This document shows, in pieces, positions 9,160-18,287 of a DNA stretch of 64,000 bases. The position numbers and the translations under genes were made by a program. The number at the start of each line of letters is the position of its first letter. Position 1 is the first letter of the stretch. The DNA is from an uncultured Clostridia bacterium (GTDB lineage Bacteria > Bacillota > Clostridia > Oscillospirales > Ruminococcaceae): positions 1 to 64,000 of the forward strand of contig CALXGR010000009.1 in the NCBI GenBank assembly GCA_944387885.1, in the 5' to 3' direction. The notes below the pieces were generated by a model. That model did not search any database. It worked only from the letters and a program-made list of their open reading frames with translations, and was not told where the DNA came from.

Positions 9160-10455
9160 GTGTTTGAAACCTTCCGTAATGCGTGGAAGACCGAAGAACT
9201 CCGGAAACGGCTGATCTTTACCTTCATCATCCTGGTACTGTTCCGTCTGGGATGTGCCATCCCCGTTCCCTTCATCAACAATGTAGCTCTGGACGCCATG
9301 TTCTCCACCGGCAACATGCTCACTTACCTGAACATGATGAGCGGTGGAGCCATGAGCCAGTGCACCCTGTTCGCTCTGGGCATCATGCCCTACATCAATG
9401 CTTCCATTATCATTCAGCTCCTGACCGTGGCCATCCCCGCTCTGGAGAATATGGCAAAGGAAGGCCCTGAAGGACAGAAGAAGATCCAGCGGATCACCCG
9501 GTACTCCGGTGCGGTCCTGGGTGTTCTCCTGGCCGTAGGTTACTACTTCATCCTCCGTCGTATGGGGGCTCTGAAGTACACCGAGGGCGCCGCCGGCATC
9601 TTCGCCGCTGTGGTCATTGTGCTCTGCTTCACCGCCGGCTCCATGCTGGTGGTCTGGCTGGGCGAGCAGATCGATGACCGGGGTATCGGCAACGGTATCT
9701 CCCTCATCATCTTCGCAGGTATCGTAGCTCGCTGGTCTGATCTGTACAACACCTTTATGGGTATCCTGTACATGGCTCAGACCCAGCCTCTGTACTATGT
9801 GCTCATCCCTGTTCTGGTCGTGCTGGCAATCGCCGCTATCGTCTTCGTTGTTGTTTTCACCAACGCAGAGCGGCGGGTTCCCGTCCAGTATGCCAAGCGG
9901 GTGGTTGGCCGTAAAATGTACGGCGGCCAGGCCAGCTATGTGCCCATCAAGGTAAACATGAGCGGCGTTATGCCCATCATCTTTGCCAGCTCTCTGTGCA
10001 GCATCCCCGGAACCATCGGCAGCTTCATCAGTGTGGATGCCGCCGAGCATCCCCTGCTGTACAGCTTCTTCCACAGCTTCAACTACACCAGCGTGCTGTA
10101 TGTAGTGATCTACCTGATGTTGATCGTGGCTTTCAACTACTTCTATGTGGCTATCCAGTATAACCCCGTAGAGATCGCCAACAACCTGCGGAAGAACAAC
10201 GGCGCTATCCCCGGCATTCGTCCCGGCAAGCCCACCAGCGATTTCATCGTTCGCATCCTGAATAAGATTACCCTCATCGGAGCCTTCTTCCTGGCTCTGG
10301 TAGCCGTAATGCCCATTGTTCTGGGTAACCTGACTGGTGTGTCCATTCAGCTGGGCGGTACCAGTCTCCTCATCGTAGTAGGCGTGGCCCTGGATGCAGG
10401 CCGGAGCATGGAAAGCTTCATGCTCATGCGCCATCACAAAGGCTTCTTAGAGTAA
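9160..10455 (+). CDS. secY: Preprotein translocase subunit SecY
   Basis: This encodes the channel-forming subunit of the Sec translocon (431 residues, about ten membrane helices), acting with SecE, SecG and SecA. The start is GTG at 9160, served by GAGGTGA at 9147-9153 inside rplO. Characteristic stretches include LFALGIMPYINASIIIQL in helix 2, IDDRGIGNGISLIIFAGI in the middle and the cytoplasmic loop with RRVPVQYAKRVVGRKMYGG. Length is normal. It is in its standard place between rplO and adk. Confidence 0.97.
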   Translation: MFETFRNAWKTEELRKRLIFTFIILVLFRLGCAIPVPFINNVALDAMFSTGNMLTYLNMMSGGAMSQCTLFALGIMPYINASIIIQLLTVAIPALENMAKEGPEGQKKIQRITRYSGAVLGVLLAVGYYFILRRMGALKYTEGAAGIFAAVVIVLCFTAGSMLVVWLGEQIDDRGIGNGISLIIFAGIVARWSDLYNTFMGILYMAQTQPLYYVLIPVLVVLAIAAIVFVVVFTNAERRVPVQYAKRVVGRKMYGGQASYVPIKVNMSGVMPIIFASSLCSIPGTIGSFISVDAAEHPLLYSFFHSFNYTSVLYVVIYLMLIVAFNYFYVAIQYNPVEIANNLRKNNGAIPGIRPGKPTSDFIVRILNKITLIGAFFLALVAVMPIVLGNLTGVSIQLGGTSLLIVVGVALDAGRSMESFMLMRHHKGFLE

Positions 10456-10472
10456 GCAGAAAGGAACAAGAT

Positions 10473-11111
10473 ATGAACCTGATTCTGTTGGGCGCCCCCG
10501 GCGCCGGCAAGGGTACACAGGCAGAGGTCATCTGCGATGCCCTGCACATTCCCTCCATCTCTACCGGCAACATCCTGCGTGCCGCCGTCAAGGAAGGTAC
10601 GCCCATGGGTTTGAAAGCAAAGAGTTACATGGAATCCGGCGCACTTGTTCCTGATGAAGTCATCATTGGCATCGTCAAGGAGCGTCTGTCCCAGGACGAT
10701 TGCCAGAATGGGTTCATCCTGGATGGAGTCCCCCGTACCATCGCCCAGGCGCAGGCTCTGGACGAGATGGGGGTCCGGATCGACAAGGTCATTGACCTGG
10801 AGGTCCCCGACCAGGATATCATCCAGCGGATGAGCGGACGGCGGGTCTGCACCGGATGCGGCGCAAGCTACCACATCCAGGTAAAGCCCACCGCCAAAGA
10901 GGGGATCTGCGATCGCTGCGGCGCCCCTGTAGCCATCCGGAAGGATGACGAGCCCGCCACCGTTCTGGACCGACTGAACGCCTACCATCAGCAGACCGAG
11001 CCCCTCATCCAGTATTATGAGAAGGCCGGGAAGCTGGTAGCGGTGGAGGGGGTAGCCTCCATTGAAGAGACCACCAAAAAGCTGTTCCAGGCTTTGGGGG
11101 TAGAGGGTTGA
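10473..11111 (+). CDS. adk: Adenylate kinase
   Basis: This enzyme interconverts ATP plus AMP with two ADP in the cytosol. The 212 residues start with the P-loop GAPGAGKGT (residues 7-15). The lid has four cysteines at about 126, 129, 146 and 149 (CTGC and CDRC), the zinc-binding lid typical of Gram-positive adenylate kinases. GILDGVPRT-like sequence (FILDGVPRTIAQ) follows the AMP-binding region. It overlaps map by four bases. Confidence 0.97.
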   Translation: MNLILLGAPGAGKGTQAEVICDALHIPSISTGNILRAAVKEGTPMGLKAKSYMESGALVPDEVIIGIVKERLSQDDCQNGFILDGVPRTIAQAQALDEMGVRIDKVIDLEVPDQDIIQRMSGRRVCTGCGASYHIQVKPTAKEGICDRCGAPVAIRKDDEPATVLDRLNAYHQQTEPLIQYYEKAGKLVAVEGVASIEETTKKLFQALGVEG

Positions 11112-11881
11112 TCCAGATCAAGAATGCAGCCGAGATCGAGAAGATGCGCCGGGTGAACGCCATCAGCGCAGCTGCTCTCAAGGCTGGCGGTGAGGCCATC
11201 GAGGCCGGTATCACCACCGCCGAGATCGACAAGATCATTGAGGATTTTATCCGTCGGCACGGAGCCAAGCCCAACTTCAAGGGGCTGTACGGTTTTCCGG
11301 GGTCTGCCTGCATCAGCGTGAACGACACGGTGATCCACGGCATTCCTTCCCGGAAAATCGTGATCCGGCCGGGCGATATTATCAGCATCGACACAGGCGC
11401 CAAACTGGACGGCTTCAACGGCGACAATGCCTGCACCTTTGCCTGCGGCAAGGTGGACATGGAAGCCCAGCGTTTGATGGACGTGACCAAGGCAAGCCTT
11501 CATCTGGGAATCAAGGCCGCACTGGCCGGAAACCGGATCGGAGACGTAAGCCACGCCGTTCAGAGCTATGTGGAAGAAAACGGATTCTCTGTGGTCCGCA
11601 CCTTTGTGGGTCATGGAGTAGGCAAGGAACTGCATGAGGAGCCTGAGGTGCCCAATTTCGGCAACCCGGGCCGGGGCCCCAGACTGGTGCCCGGCATGTG
11701 CATTGCCATTGAACCCATGGTGAACCAAAAACACCATGCTGTGAAGACCTTATCCGATGGATGGACGGTCAAAACCTGTGACGGCGGACTGTCCGCTCAC
11801 TTTGAGCATACAGTCCTCATTACACCCAACGGACCCGAGGTTTTAACCCGAGACTGGGAAGGTGCTGACTTCCGCCTGTAA
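11108..11881 (+). CDS. map: Methionine aminopeptidase, type I
   Basis: This metalloprotease removes the initiator methionine from nascent proteins. The 257-residue frame starts with TTG at 11108 overlapping the adk stop (TTGA). The family core is clear: SVNDTVIHGIPS with the substrate histidine near residue 77, DTGAKLDGFNGD with metal-binding aspartates near 95-106, FVGHGVGKELHEEP near 175 and IEPMV near 203. Placement after adk is the standard Firmicutes order. The end of the gene forms one arm of a hairpin. Confidence 0.96.
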   Translation: MIQIKNAAEIEKMRRVNAISAAALKAGGEAIEAGITTAEIDKIIEDFIRRHGAKPNFKGLYGFPGSACISVNDTVIHGIPSRKIVIRPGDIISIDTGAKLDGFNGDNACTFACGKVDMEAQRLMDVTKASLHLGIKAALAGNRIGDVSHAVQSYVEENGFSVVRTFVGHGVGKELHEEPEVPNFGNPGRGPRLVPGMCIAIEPMVNQKHHAVKTLSDGWTVKTCDGGLSAHFEHTVLITPNGPEVLTRDWEGADFRL

Positions 11882-11894
11882 GGGCGGAAGTCAG
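11865..11894 (+). other. Perfect 12-bp hairpin at the 3' end of map
   Basis: CTGACTTCCGCC at 11865-11876 pairs exactly with GGCGGAAGTCAG at 11883-11894 around a six-base loop containing the map stop codon. No T-run follows, so it is not a classical intrinsic terminator. It could protect the upstream mRNA 3' end or mark a processing site. It separates the secY-adk-map transcript from the next block, which has its own promoter. Confidence 0.6.
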
Positions 11895-11965
11895 ACCTAC
11901 CTGTTTGGGTCCCTGTAAGTGGGTATTGGCCGTGGTAGGCCAGATGCTTTTTCTGGCAAAGGCAC

Positions 11966-11994
11966 TTGCAAAAACATTCCTGATCCTGTATAAT
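11966..11994 (+). promoter_or_regulatory. Promoter for infA-rpmJ-rpsM-rpsK-rpsD-rpoA-rplQ
   Basis: TTGCAA at 11966-11971 and a perfect TATAAT at 11989-11994 are separated by 17 bases. They lie in the 249-base gap between map and infA. The predicted 5' leader is about 130 bases and ends with an AAGGAGG ribosome binding site. I find no convincing ORF in the gap; KOW-domain genes sometimes found here in related bacteria are absent. Confidence 0.75.
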
Positions 11995-12130
11995 AGGAGG
12001 GTTGGGAGGAATAAGCATGTGGCCCCCACAACCACCGTCCAAAAAAGGCGGGATTCTCGCCGAACACCACTGTTATTTGAGGAAGCCCCGGCTGTAAGGC
12101 CGGACAACCCCATTTAAGGAGGCAAGGAAC

Positions 12131-12367
12131 TTGTCCAAAGAAGACGTCATCGAAGTAGAAGGTATCGTGCGGGAAGCTTTGCCCAACGCTCAGTTCGTAG
12201 TGGAAATGCTGGGCGGAGACGGAAAGCCCAACGGCCACAGCGTCCACGCACACATCTCGGGAAAGCTGCGGACCAACTTCATCCGTATTCTCCCCGGGGA
12301 CAAAGTAACAATGGAAATGTCGCCCTATGATCTTTCTAAGGCGCGCATTACCTGGCGTTCCAAATAA
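12131..12367 (+). CDS. infA: Translation initiation factor IF-1
   Basis: IF-1 binds the ribosomal A-site during initiation. The 78-residue frame starts with TTG at 12131, preceded by AAGGAGG at 12117-12123. The S1/OB fold signature is visible: [20 protein letters not shown] followed by [20 protein letters not shown] and [14 protein letters not shown]. It is slightly longer than the usual 72 residues because of additional loop residues around GGDGKPN. It heads the alpha-operon segment. Confidence 0.96.
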   Translation: MSKEDVIEVEGIVREALPNAQFVVEMLGGDGKPNGHSVHAHISGKLRTNFIRILPGDKVTMEMSPYDLSKARITWRSK

Positions 12368-12399
12368 GAGCGTCAGCGAATCAAAGGAGGTTCAGCATC

Positions 12400-12513
12400 A
12401 TGAAGGTTAAACCTTCCGTTAAACCCATCTGTGAGAAGTGCAAGGTCATCAAGCGCAAAGGCCGTGTTATGGTGATCTGCATCAATCCCAAGCACAAGCA
12501 GCGCCAGGGCTAA
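12400..12513 (+). CDS. rpmJ: 50S ribosomal protein L36
   Basis: This encodes the 37-residue L36. It starts [15 protein letters not shown] and ends [10 protein letters not shown], an exact family pattern. The three cysteines and histidine of the zinc-binding form are present (CEKC, C27 and H32). AAAGGAGG lies upstream. It is followed after 80 bases by rpsM. Confidence 0.97.
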   Translation: MKVKPSVKPICEKCKVIKRKGRVMVICINPKHKQRQG

Positions 12514-12593
12514 TACCTGGACTTGGGGGCCAAGTATGTAGACTTCCGGCGTAGGCCCCGACACTGACATGGAAGGAATTGGAGGATATAACT

Positions 12594-12965
12594 ATGGCTC
12601 GTATTGCCGGCGTTGACCTGCCCCGTGAGAAGCGGGTAGAGATTGGCCTGACCTACATCTATGGTATCGGCCGCAGCACTGCAGACCAGATCCTGGCTGC
12701 TACTGGCATTAACCCCGACACCCGCGTAAAGGACCTGACCGCTGAGGAAGAGGCTCAGATCCGTGACTACATCGATAAGAACAATATCCTGGTGGAAGGC
12801 GACCTGCGTCGTAACGTCCAGATGGATATCAAGCGTCTGGTGGACATCCAGTGCTACCGTGGCACCCGTCATCGTAAGCACCTGCCCGCCCGTGGCCAGC
12901 GCTCCAAGACCAACGCCCGTACCGTTAAGGGTCCCAAGCGCACCGTTGCCAACAAGAAGAAGTAA
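12594..12965 (+). CDS. rpsM: 30S ribosomal protein S13
   Basis: This encodes S13 (123 residues), which contacts the P-site tRNA and large subunit from the 30S head. [20 protein letters not shown] starts the protein and [20 protein letters not shown] lies near the C-terminus. The ATG at 12594 is preferred to the in-frame TTG at 12579, because that TTG overlaps the GGAGG site at 12581-12585. It is followed by rpsK. Confidence 0.97.
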   Translation: MARIAGVDLPREKRVEIGLTYIYGIGRSTADQILAATGINPDTRVKDLTAEEEAQIRDYIDKNNILVEGDLRRNVQMDIKRLVDIQCYRGTRHRKHLPARGQRSKTNARTVKGPKRTVANKKK

Positions 12966-12981
12966 TTGAGGAGGAAGGAAA

Positions 12982-13377
12982 ATGGCTAAAGTTGCTGCTA
13001 AGGCTCGCACCAAAAAGCGCGAGCGTAAAAATGTAGAGCGTGGCGCTGCCCATATTCAGTCTACTTTTAACAATACCATTGTTACAATTACTGATCTTCA
13101 GGGCAACACCATTTCTTGGGCCAGCTCCGGTGGACTGAACTTCCGGGGCAGCCGTAAGAGCACTCCCTTTGCCGCTCAGTCCGCAGCTGAAGTTGCTGCC
13201 AAGGCTGCTGTGGACCAGGGAATGAAGACTGTTGAAGTATATGTAAAGGGCCCCGGTTCCGGCCGTGAGTCCGCTATCCGTGCGCTGCAGGCCACCGGTC
13301 TGGAAGTAACCATGATCAAGGATGTTACCCCCATCCCCCACAATGGTTGCCGGCCTCCCAAGCGCCGCCGTGTATAA
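12982..13377 (+). CDS. rpsK: 30S ribosomal protein S11
   Basis: This encodes S11 (131 residues) on the 30S platform near the E-site. [20 protein letters not shown] near residues 25-44 and [17 protein letters not shown] at the C-terminus are diagnostic. GAGGAAGG precedes the ATG. The order S13-S11-S4-RpoA-L17 is standard. Confidence 0.97.
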   Translation: MAKVAAKARTKKRERKNVERGAAHIQSTFNNTIVTITDLQGNTISWASSGGLNFRGSRKSTPFAAQSAAEVAAKAAVDQGMKTVEVYVKGPGSGRESAIRALQATGLEVTMIKDVTPIPHNGCRPPKRRRV

Positions 13378-13398
13378 TCTGTAAGGAGGAAATAGACT

Positions 13399-14001
13399 AT
13401 GGCTAAGAATATGCAGCCTATTGCTAAGCGTTGCAAGACCCTGGGCATTTCCCCTGCGGTTATGGGCTACTCTAAGAAGACCACCACTCGTGACCCCAAA
13501 GGCGGTATGCGCCGTAAGCAGAGCGAGTATGCTATGCAGCTGAACGAGAAGCAGAAGGTCAAGTTCATCTACGGCGTGGGCGAGAAGCAGTTCCACACCT
13601 ACTATGTGAAGGCCGCTGCTGCCGCCGGTATGACCGGTGAGAACCTGCTGACCACCCTGGAGCGCCGGCTGGACAATGTTGTGTTCCGTCTGGGCTTTGC
13701 CAAGACCCGCCGTGCTGCCCGCCAGCTGGTGAGCCATGCTCACTTCACCGTTAACGGCAAGAAGGTAAACATTCCTTCCTACCTGGTCAAGGCCGGTGAC
13801 GTGATCGAGGTTCGTGAGTCCAGCCGTTCCAGCGCCGCTTTCAGCAGCCTGGTAGGGGAGGATGCTCCCGTTGTTCTGCTGCCCGCTTGGCTGACCCGTG
13901 AGAAGAATGCCCTGAAGGGCACCGTGGCCAACCTGCCTGTTCGGGCTGACATCGACTTCCCTGTGGAAGAGCACCTCATCGTCGAGTTGTACTCTAAGTA
14001 A
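13399..14001 (+). CDS. rpsD: 30S ribosomal protein S4
   Basis: This encodes S4 (200 residues), a primary 16S-binding protein that also influences accuracy and rRNA antitermination. The central LTTLERRLDNVVFRLGFAKT and ARQLVSHAHFTVNGKKVNIP form the S4 RNA-binding domain around residues 88-130. The N-terminal part lacks the zinc cysteine cluster, except one Cys near residue 12. Inclusion in the alpha operon is one of two known arrangements; in some Firmicutes rpsD is elsewhere. Confidence 0.97.
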   Translation: MAKNMQPIAKRCKTLGISPAVMGYSKKTTTRDPKGGMRRKQSEYAMQLNEKQKVKFIYGVGEKQFHTYYVKAAAAAGMTGENLLTTLERRLDNVVFRLGFAKTRRAARQLVSHAHFTVNGKKVNIPSYLVKAGDVIEVRESSRSSAAFSSLVGEDAPVVLLPAWLTREKNALKGTVANLPVRADIDFPVEEHLIVELYSK

Positions 14002-14036
14002 TCCCTTTTCCCCTAGTTCGAATTGTGATTATATCA

Positions 14037-14061
14037 GACCGCCCTCATCAGGGGGGCGGTA
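14037..14061 (+). other. Hairpin in the rpsD-rpoA spacer
   Basis: ACCGCC at about 14038-14043 pairs with GGCGGT at 14056-14061. It lies in the 78-base spacer just before the rpoA ribosome binding site (AAGGAGGG at 14066-14073). There is a T-run after that site rather than after the stem, so termination is unlikely. It might tune expression of rpoA relative to the ribosomal genes. Confidence 0.45.
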
Positions 14062-14079
14062 CCACAAGGAGGGTTTTTT

Positions 14080-15036
14080 ATGATGGAGATTGAGCGCCCC
14101 AAAATCGAGACAGCCAGCCTCAGCCCCGACGGCCGCTACGGCAAGTTCGTGGTAGAGCCCCTGGAGCGTGGCTTTGGCACCACTTTGGGCAACAGTCTGC
14201 GGCGTGTCCTGCTCTCGTCCCTCCCCGGCGTAGCCGTGACCAGCGTCAAGATCGACGGTATCGTCCATGAATTCTCCACCGTTGAGGGTGTCAAGGAAGA
14301 TGTCACCGAGATCGTACTGAACCTGAAGGGCGTTGCAGCCAAGCTTTACTGCGACGGCCCCAAGAGTGTCCAGGTGGAGGCAGTTGGCCCCTGCGAAATG
14401 ACCGCAGGCAACATCAAGCAGGGCGATGATATTGAAATCCTCAACCCCGAATGGCATATTGCCACTCTGGGCGAGGGCGCCAAGCTGGTGATGGAGCTGA
14501 CCTTTGACAAGGGACGGGGCTATGTGCCTGCCGAGCGTAACAAGCAGGCCATGGAAGAGAAGATGGATTTGTCTACCCTGGCTGTGGACAGCATCTACAC
14601 CCCCGTTCTGAAGTGCAACTACACTGTGGAAAACACCCGTGTAGGGCAGATCACTGACTACGACAAGCTGACTTTGGAGGTTTGGACCGATGGTACCATC
14701 AATGCGCAGGAGGCTGTAAGCCTGGCTGCACGGGTACTCACCGAGCATTTGAACCTGTTTGTCAACCTGAGCGAAGAGGCTGCCAAAACCGAGATCATGA
14801 TCGAGAAGGATGATTCCGGCAAGGAGAAGGCTCTGGAGATGACCATCGAAGAGCTGGATCTCAGCGTTCGGTCCTTCAACTGCCTGAAGCGTGCAGGAAT
14901 CAACACCGTTCAGGATCTGATCAACAAGTCCGAGGACGAGATGATGAAGGTTCGCAACCTCGGCCGCAAGAGCCTTGAGGAAGTGCTGGCTAAGCTGGAC
15001 TCCCTGGGCTTTACCCTGACCAAAGACGACGAGTAA
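14080..15036 (+). CDS. rpoA: DNA-directed RNA polymerase subunit alpha
   Basis: The alpha subunit dimerises to nucleate RNA polymerase assembly. Its C-terminal domain binds UP elements and activators. The N-terminal assembly domain has [20 protein letters not shown] near residues 24-43. The C-terminal domain shows [19 protein letters not shown] and [15 protein letters not shown] near 258-305. Total length is 318 if the first of two adjacent ATG codons is used (14080 or 14083). rplQ follows after 11 bases. Confidence 0.97.
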   Translation: MMEIERPKIETASLSPDGRYGKFVVEPLERGFGTTLGNSLRRVLLSSLPGVAVTSVKIDGIVHEFSTVEGVKEDVTEIVLNLKGVAAKLYCDGPKSVQVEAVGPCEMTAGNIKQGDDIEILNPEWHIATLGEGAKLVMELTFDKGRGYVPAERNKQAMEEKMDLSTLAVDSIYTPVLKCNYTVENTRVGQITDYDKLTLEVWTDGTINAQEAVSLAARVLTEHLNLFVNLSEEAAKTEIMIEKDDSGKEKALEMTIEELDLSVRSFNCLKRAGINTVQDLINKSEDEMMKVRNLGRKSLEEVLAKLDSLGFTLTKDDE

Positions 15037-15047
15037 TTATAAACGGG

Positions 15048-15389
15048 ATGCCCGGTACCAGAAAGCTCGGTAGAACCAGCGACAGCCGGAAGGCAATGCT
15101 GCGTGCAATGGTGACCTACCTGTTTGAAAACGGCAAGATCGAGACCACCGTTACCCGTGCCAAGGAAGTTCGTTCCATGGCCGAGAAGATGGTGACCCTG
15201 GGTAAGAAGGAAGACCTGCATTCCAAGCGGCAGGTATTCTCCTACATCACCAAGGAAGATGTAGCCAAGAAGGTGATCGACGAGATCGGTCCCAAGTACG
15301 CCGAGCGCAACGGTGGTTACACCCGGATCATCAAGACCGGTGTTCGCCGTGGTGACGCCACTGAGATGGCAATCATCGAGCTGGTCTGA
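15048..15389 (+). CDS. rplQ: 50S ribosomal protein L17
   Basis: This encodes L17 (113 residues), near the tunnel exit. It starts [20 protein letters not shown], matching the family, and contains [20 protein letters not shown]. There is no strong ribosome binding site in the short spacer, so translation may be coupled with rpoA. A terminator follows, ending the ribosomal superoperon. Confidence 0.96.
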   Translation: MPGTRKLGRTSDSRKAMLRAMVTYLFENGKIETTVTRAKEVRSMAEKMVTLGKKEDLHSKRQVFSYITKEDVAKKVIDEIGPKYAERNGGYTRIIKTGVRRGDATEMAIIELV

Positions 15390-15411
15390 TCCAGCATATA
15401 AAGGCTAAAAG

Positions 15412-15446
15412 ACAGCCCTGCACCTAATGTGCGGGGCTGTTTTCTT
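15412..15446 (+). terminator. Terminator ending the ribosomal superoperon
   Basis: ACAGCCCTGCAC pairs with GTGCGGGGCTGT (one G-U pair) around a CTAAT loop, followed by TTTCTT. It is placed 22 bases after the rplQ stop codon, as expected for the end of the alpha operon. Confidence 0.85.
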
Positions 15447-15694
15447 ATGCTGAAAAATGGGGAAAATCCGCATAACAAAGGGATTTTTGGCAAAAGCAAC
15501 AGAAAGAATTACCACAGGGATGGGGGCACTGTGCAAGCCATAGAAAATATTGTTAAAACCATAACAAATGTAGAAAAAAAGTAAAATTGTGCTATGATAA
15601 GGGTGAAAATGGTTGACCCTGCGATATTTTCAGGAAGCCAGGAAAACCTAATATAAACTGAATGAATAACAGACGGTTGAAGAGGAGAATGAAC
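15447..15694 (+). promoter_or_regulatory. Promoter and leader of the PRPP synthetase-like gene
   Basis: The AT-rich stretch after the terminator holds TATGAT at 15593-15598 preceded by TGC, an extended -10 element; the -35 region is poor. The leader of about 95 bases contains GGGT/ACCC and CCTG/CAGG small pairings but no riboswitch family I recognise. AGAGGAG at 15681-15687 is the ribosome binding site. Confidence 0.55.
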
Positions 15695-16861
15695 ATGTCA
15701 AACAACGGATATGGCCCCAGAGACTTTTTCCGGGAAGAGAAGAGCATTGCAAGCCTGGGATTGATTGCAGTGCCCGGAGCAGAGGAACTGACCAATCTCA
15801 TTGACAGCCACCTGGTGCGCTGGAGCCGGGAGGCCGGTACCCCCACCGAAAGCTTTATTATTCCCTGCGACTGCCCTCGTTTCCAGAGCGGCGACGCCAA
15901 GGGCCTGGTGAAGGAAAGTGTCCGGGGCTACGACCTGTACATTGTGGTGGACCCCGGCAACTACAGCATTACCTACAAGCTGTTCGGGTATGACAACCAC
16001 ATGTCTCCTGACGACCATTTTGCCAACCTGAAGCGTATCATCCAGGCTGTGGCCGGTAAGGCTCACCGGATCACTGTCATTATGCCCAGCCTCTACGGCG
16101 GACGGCAGCATCGCCGGGTCAGCCGGGAAAGCCTGGACTGCGCTGTGGCTCTTCAGGAACTTCAGACCATGGGCGTTTCCAACATCATCACCTTTGACGC
16201 CCATGACCCCCGGCTCTGCAATGCTGTGCCCCTCATGAGCTTTGACAACGTTATGCCCACCTACCAGGTACTGAAGAAGGTCTTCAAGGATATGCCTGAC
16301 GTAGAGTTCGACAAGGAGCACTTCATGTGCATCAGCCCCGATGAGGGCGCCATGAACCGGAACCTGTACTTTGCCAGCGTTCTGGGCGTAAACCTGGGTA
16401 TGTTCTACAAGCGCCGGGATTACAGCCGGGTAGTAAACGGCCGGAACCCCATTGTTGCCCACGAGTACCTGGGCGAGAGCGTAGAAGGCAAGACCGTCTT
16501 TATTGCCGACGACATCATTGCCTCCGGCGACTCCATGCTGGACATTGCCTACGAGCTGAAGAAGCGTGGCGCCGCCAAGGTTCTGGCAGACGCAACCTTC
16601 CCCCTCTTCACCGCCGGCCTGGAGAAGTTTGACGAGGCTTACGAGAAGGGAATCATCGACGGCGTGCTGGGCACCAACCTGACCTACCGCAGCCCCGAAC
16701 TCCTGAAGCGTGAGTGGTACCATGACGTGGACGTGTCCAAGTACATCAGCTACTTTGTGGCCGCTATGAACCACGAGATGAGCGTTTCCAGCCTCTGCGA
16801 TCCTCACCAGAAGATCGCAGCCCTTCTGGAGGCTCACGGCATGAAGATTGCCAACAGCTGA
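15695..16861 (+). CDS. Ribose-phosphate pyrophosphokinase family protein (PRPP synthetase)
   Basis: PRPP synthetase makes PRPP from ribose 5-phosphate and ATP for nucleotide, histidine, tryptophan and NAD synthesis. This 388-residue protein has the family layout: FDAHDP-type dinucleotide loop (ITFDAHDPRLCNAVP, about 165-180), CISPDEGAMNR near 210, KRRDYSRV near 240 and the PRPP loop FIADDIIASGDSMLD near 268. It diverges from classical Prs: YGGRQHRR replaces the usual YARQDRK segment and it is about 70 residues longer. ATG 15695 fits AGAGGAG at 15681-15687; upstream in-frame codons would add 11 residues. It may be the main or a second PRPP synthetase. Confidence 0.85.
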   Translation: MSNNGYGPRDFFREEKSIASLGLIAVPGAEELTNLIDSHLVRWSREAGTPTESFIIPCDCPRFQSGDAKGLVKESVRGYDLYIVVDPGNYSITYKLFGYDNHMSPDDHFANLKRIIQAVAGKAHRITVIMPSLYGGRQHRRVSRESLDCAVALQELQTMGVSNIITFDAHDPRLCNAVPLMSFDNVMPTYQVLKKVFKDMPDVEFDKEHFMCISPDEGAMNRNLYFASVLGVNLGMFYKRRDYSRVVNGRNPIVAHEYLGESVEGKTVFIADDIIASGDSMLDIAYELKKRGAAKVLADATFPLFTAGLEKFDEAYEKGIIDGVLGTNLTYRSPELLKREWYHDVDVSKYISYFVAAMNHEMSVSSLCDPHQKIAALLEAHGMKIANS

Positions 16862-16875
16862 TTTTATCAGAAACA

Positions 16876-16912
16876 AAAAGGCAGCAGAGAGTTTCTCTGC
16901 TGCCTTTTCCTT
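16876..16912. terminator. Bidirectional terminator between converging genes
   Basis: AAAAGGCAGCAGAGA and TCTCTGCTGCCTTTT form a perfect stem with a GTT loop. T-runs follow on both strands. It separates the plus-strand PRPP synthetase-like gene from the converging minus-strand lipoprotein gene. Confidence 0.9.
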
Positions 16913-16915
16913 TTC

Positions 16916-18223
16916 TCAGGGGTAAAACGCATGATTCAGGTCAGGGCTTCCCGTGTAGGGAGAAACCCAAAGTCCTTCCACCGGCTGACTGGTTTTCAGC
17001 CGGAAAACCTGATGGAAGAGGGGAATCACCCGGCACTCACTGAGAAGCCCCTTCTGAGATTCAGCCTTGGACCCGGCCAAGGCTGCCCACCGGGCAAACA
17101 GCTCCTCCCCGGACCCGGACCTGGGCTGACAGGGAACCAGAGCCAGGTCATATTCTCCTGCTTCTATCCGCTCCAGCAGGACAGAGCTTCCCACCCGCTC
17201 CACCGAACAAAACACCCCCAGCTGCTGCTGTAATTCCTGGTTTATACCGTTGACCAGATCCTCAAACCGGGAATCCTCCGGAGCCAGCAGGGTGAGCCCC
17301 TTTATCCCGTCCTGGTCCAGGGATTTCAGCCCTTCCCAGAGAAGCGGGCCCGGCTGACCCAGATCCGGGAGACAGTCCTCCTCTCCCAAAGTGGGAGGGA
17401 AAAGCTGCCGGGCCGGGATAAACCCGGGACCGGGGGAGAGATCGGCGGAATAGAGAGCGGAGGCAAAGGCCTGACAGATTTGGGGCTGGGCAAAGACCGG
17501 CTGGTCTGGATTGAGAAGAACGGCCCAGGTGACCATGGGAATCCCCTCGTCGGCGGTTTCCAGCCACCCGGTGGGACTGCCCTCCCACTGGGGCGAAGCA
17601 ATTCGGAAAGTTTCGATTCCTTCCCCCTGACACCGGGTCAGGGTCATGGTCTCGGTGCCCCAGGAGGAAAGCCGGTAATATCCGCAGCCCAGCACCTTCT
17701 CTTTGGAGAGTCCATAGCTCCCTTCACAGGAACGGAAAAAATCCTCCCGGCAGGGATAAGTCCCGGGCAGGGCAAAAAGCCGGGCCGGGTCGGCTCCCTC
17801 CGCCAGGGTGACCACCAGGGTCCGGTCATCGGGACAGTCCAGGGAGAGTATCCCCTCCAGCTCCTCCCGGTACGGGCTGCCGGTGTCCGGGTCCTGAGCC
17901 CGGCTCACCCCAAAGGCGTAATCCCGGCTGGTGACCGGGACCCCGTCCCACCAGGTCAGGTCCTCCTTTAAAGTGAAGGTGACGGTGGAACCGTCGGGGG
18001 AGAGGGTATATTCCCCACAGCCCTCCGGTTGAGGCTCCCCGGTTTCATCCAGGGCGAACAATCCCCGGTAAAGGTGCCGGATGGCCAGCAAATCTCCTTC
18101 CTCCCGGGTGATCTGGGGGTCCAGATTCACCGGGTAACTGTCTGCCTGCCAGATAAAGGGCTCCTGAGAAGAGCCGCAGCCGGTAAAGAGGAGACAGAAC
18201 AAAAGACAAAGCCAGACCGGCAT
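16916..18223 (-). CDS. Solute-binding lipoprotein, family 5 (peptide/OppA-like)
   Basis: This appears to be an extracytoplasmic substrate-binding lipoprotein of the peptide/nickel family. It has a short signal peptide with lipobox LFTGC, putting the lipidated cysteine at about residue 16. The mature protein has DSYPVNLDPQ, then LYRGLFALDETGEPQP and VTFTLKEDLTWWDGVPVTSRD, the family's N-terminal motif. At 435 residues it is shorter than typical OppA (about 540). No permease or ATPase genes lie beside it, so it is an orphan and its ligand is unknown. GGGAGGGG precedes the ATG. Confidence 0.82.
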   Translation of the reverse strand: MPVWLCLLFCLLFTGCGSSQEPFIWQADSYPVNLDPQITREEGDLLAIRHLYRGLFALDETGEPQPEGCGEYTLSPDGSTVTFTLKEDLTWWDGVPVTSRDYAFGVSRAQDPDTGSPYREELEGILSLDCPDDRTLVVTLAEGADPARLFALPGTYPCREDFFRSCEGSYGLSKEKVLGCGYYRLSSWGTETMTLTRCQGEGIETFRIASPQWEGSPTGWLETADEGIPMVTWAVLLNPDQPVFAQPQICQAFASALYSADLSPGPGFIPARQLFPPTLGEEDCLPDLGQPGPLLWEGLKSLDQDGIKGLTLLAPEDSRFEDLVNGINQELQQQLGVFCSVERVGSSVLLERIEAGEYDLALVPCQPRSGSGEELFARWAALAGSKAESQKGLLSECRVIPLFHQVFRLKTSQPVEGLWVSPYTGSPDLNHAFYP

Positions 18224-18287
18224 AAAAATCCCCTCCCTGAAAAAGATTCAATGGTATTTTATGTAGAACAAAAAGACTCTATTCTCA

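Noticed and set aside
11905..12117. 70-codon ORF between map and infA
   Set aside because: It contains the infA promoter, has no clear ribosome binding site and no recognisable domain.
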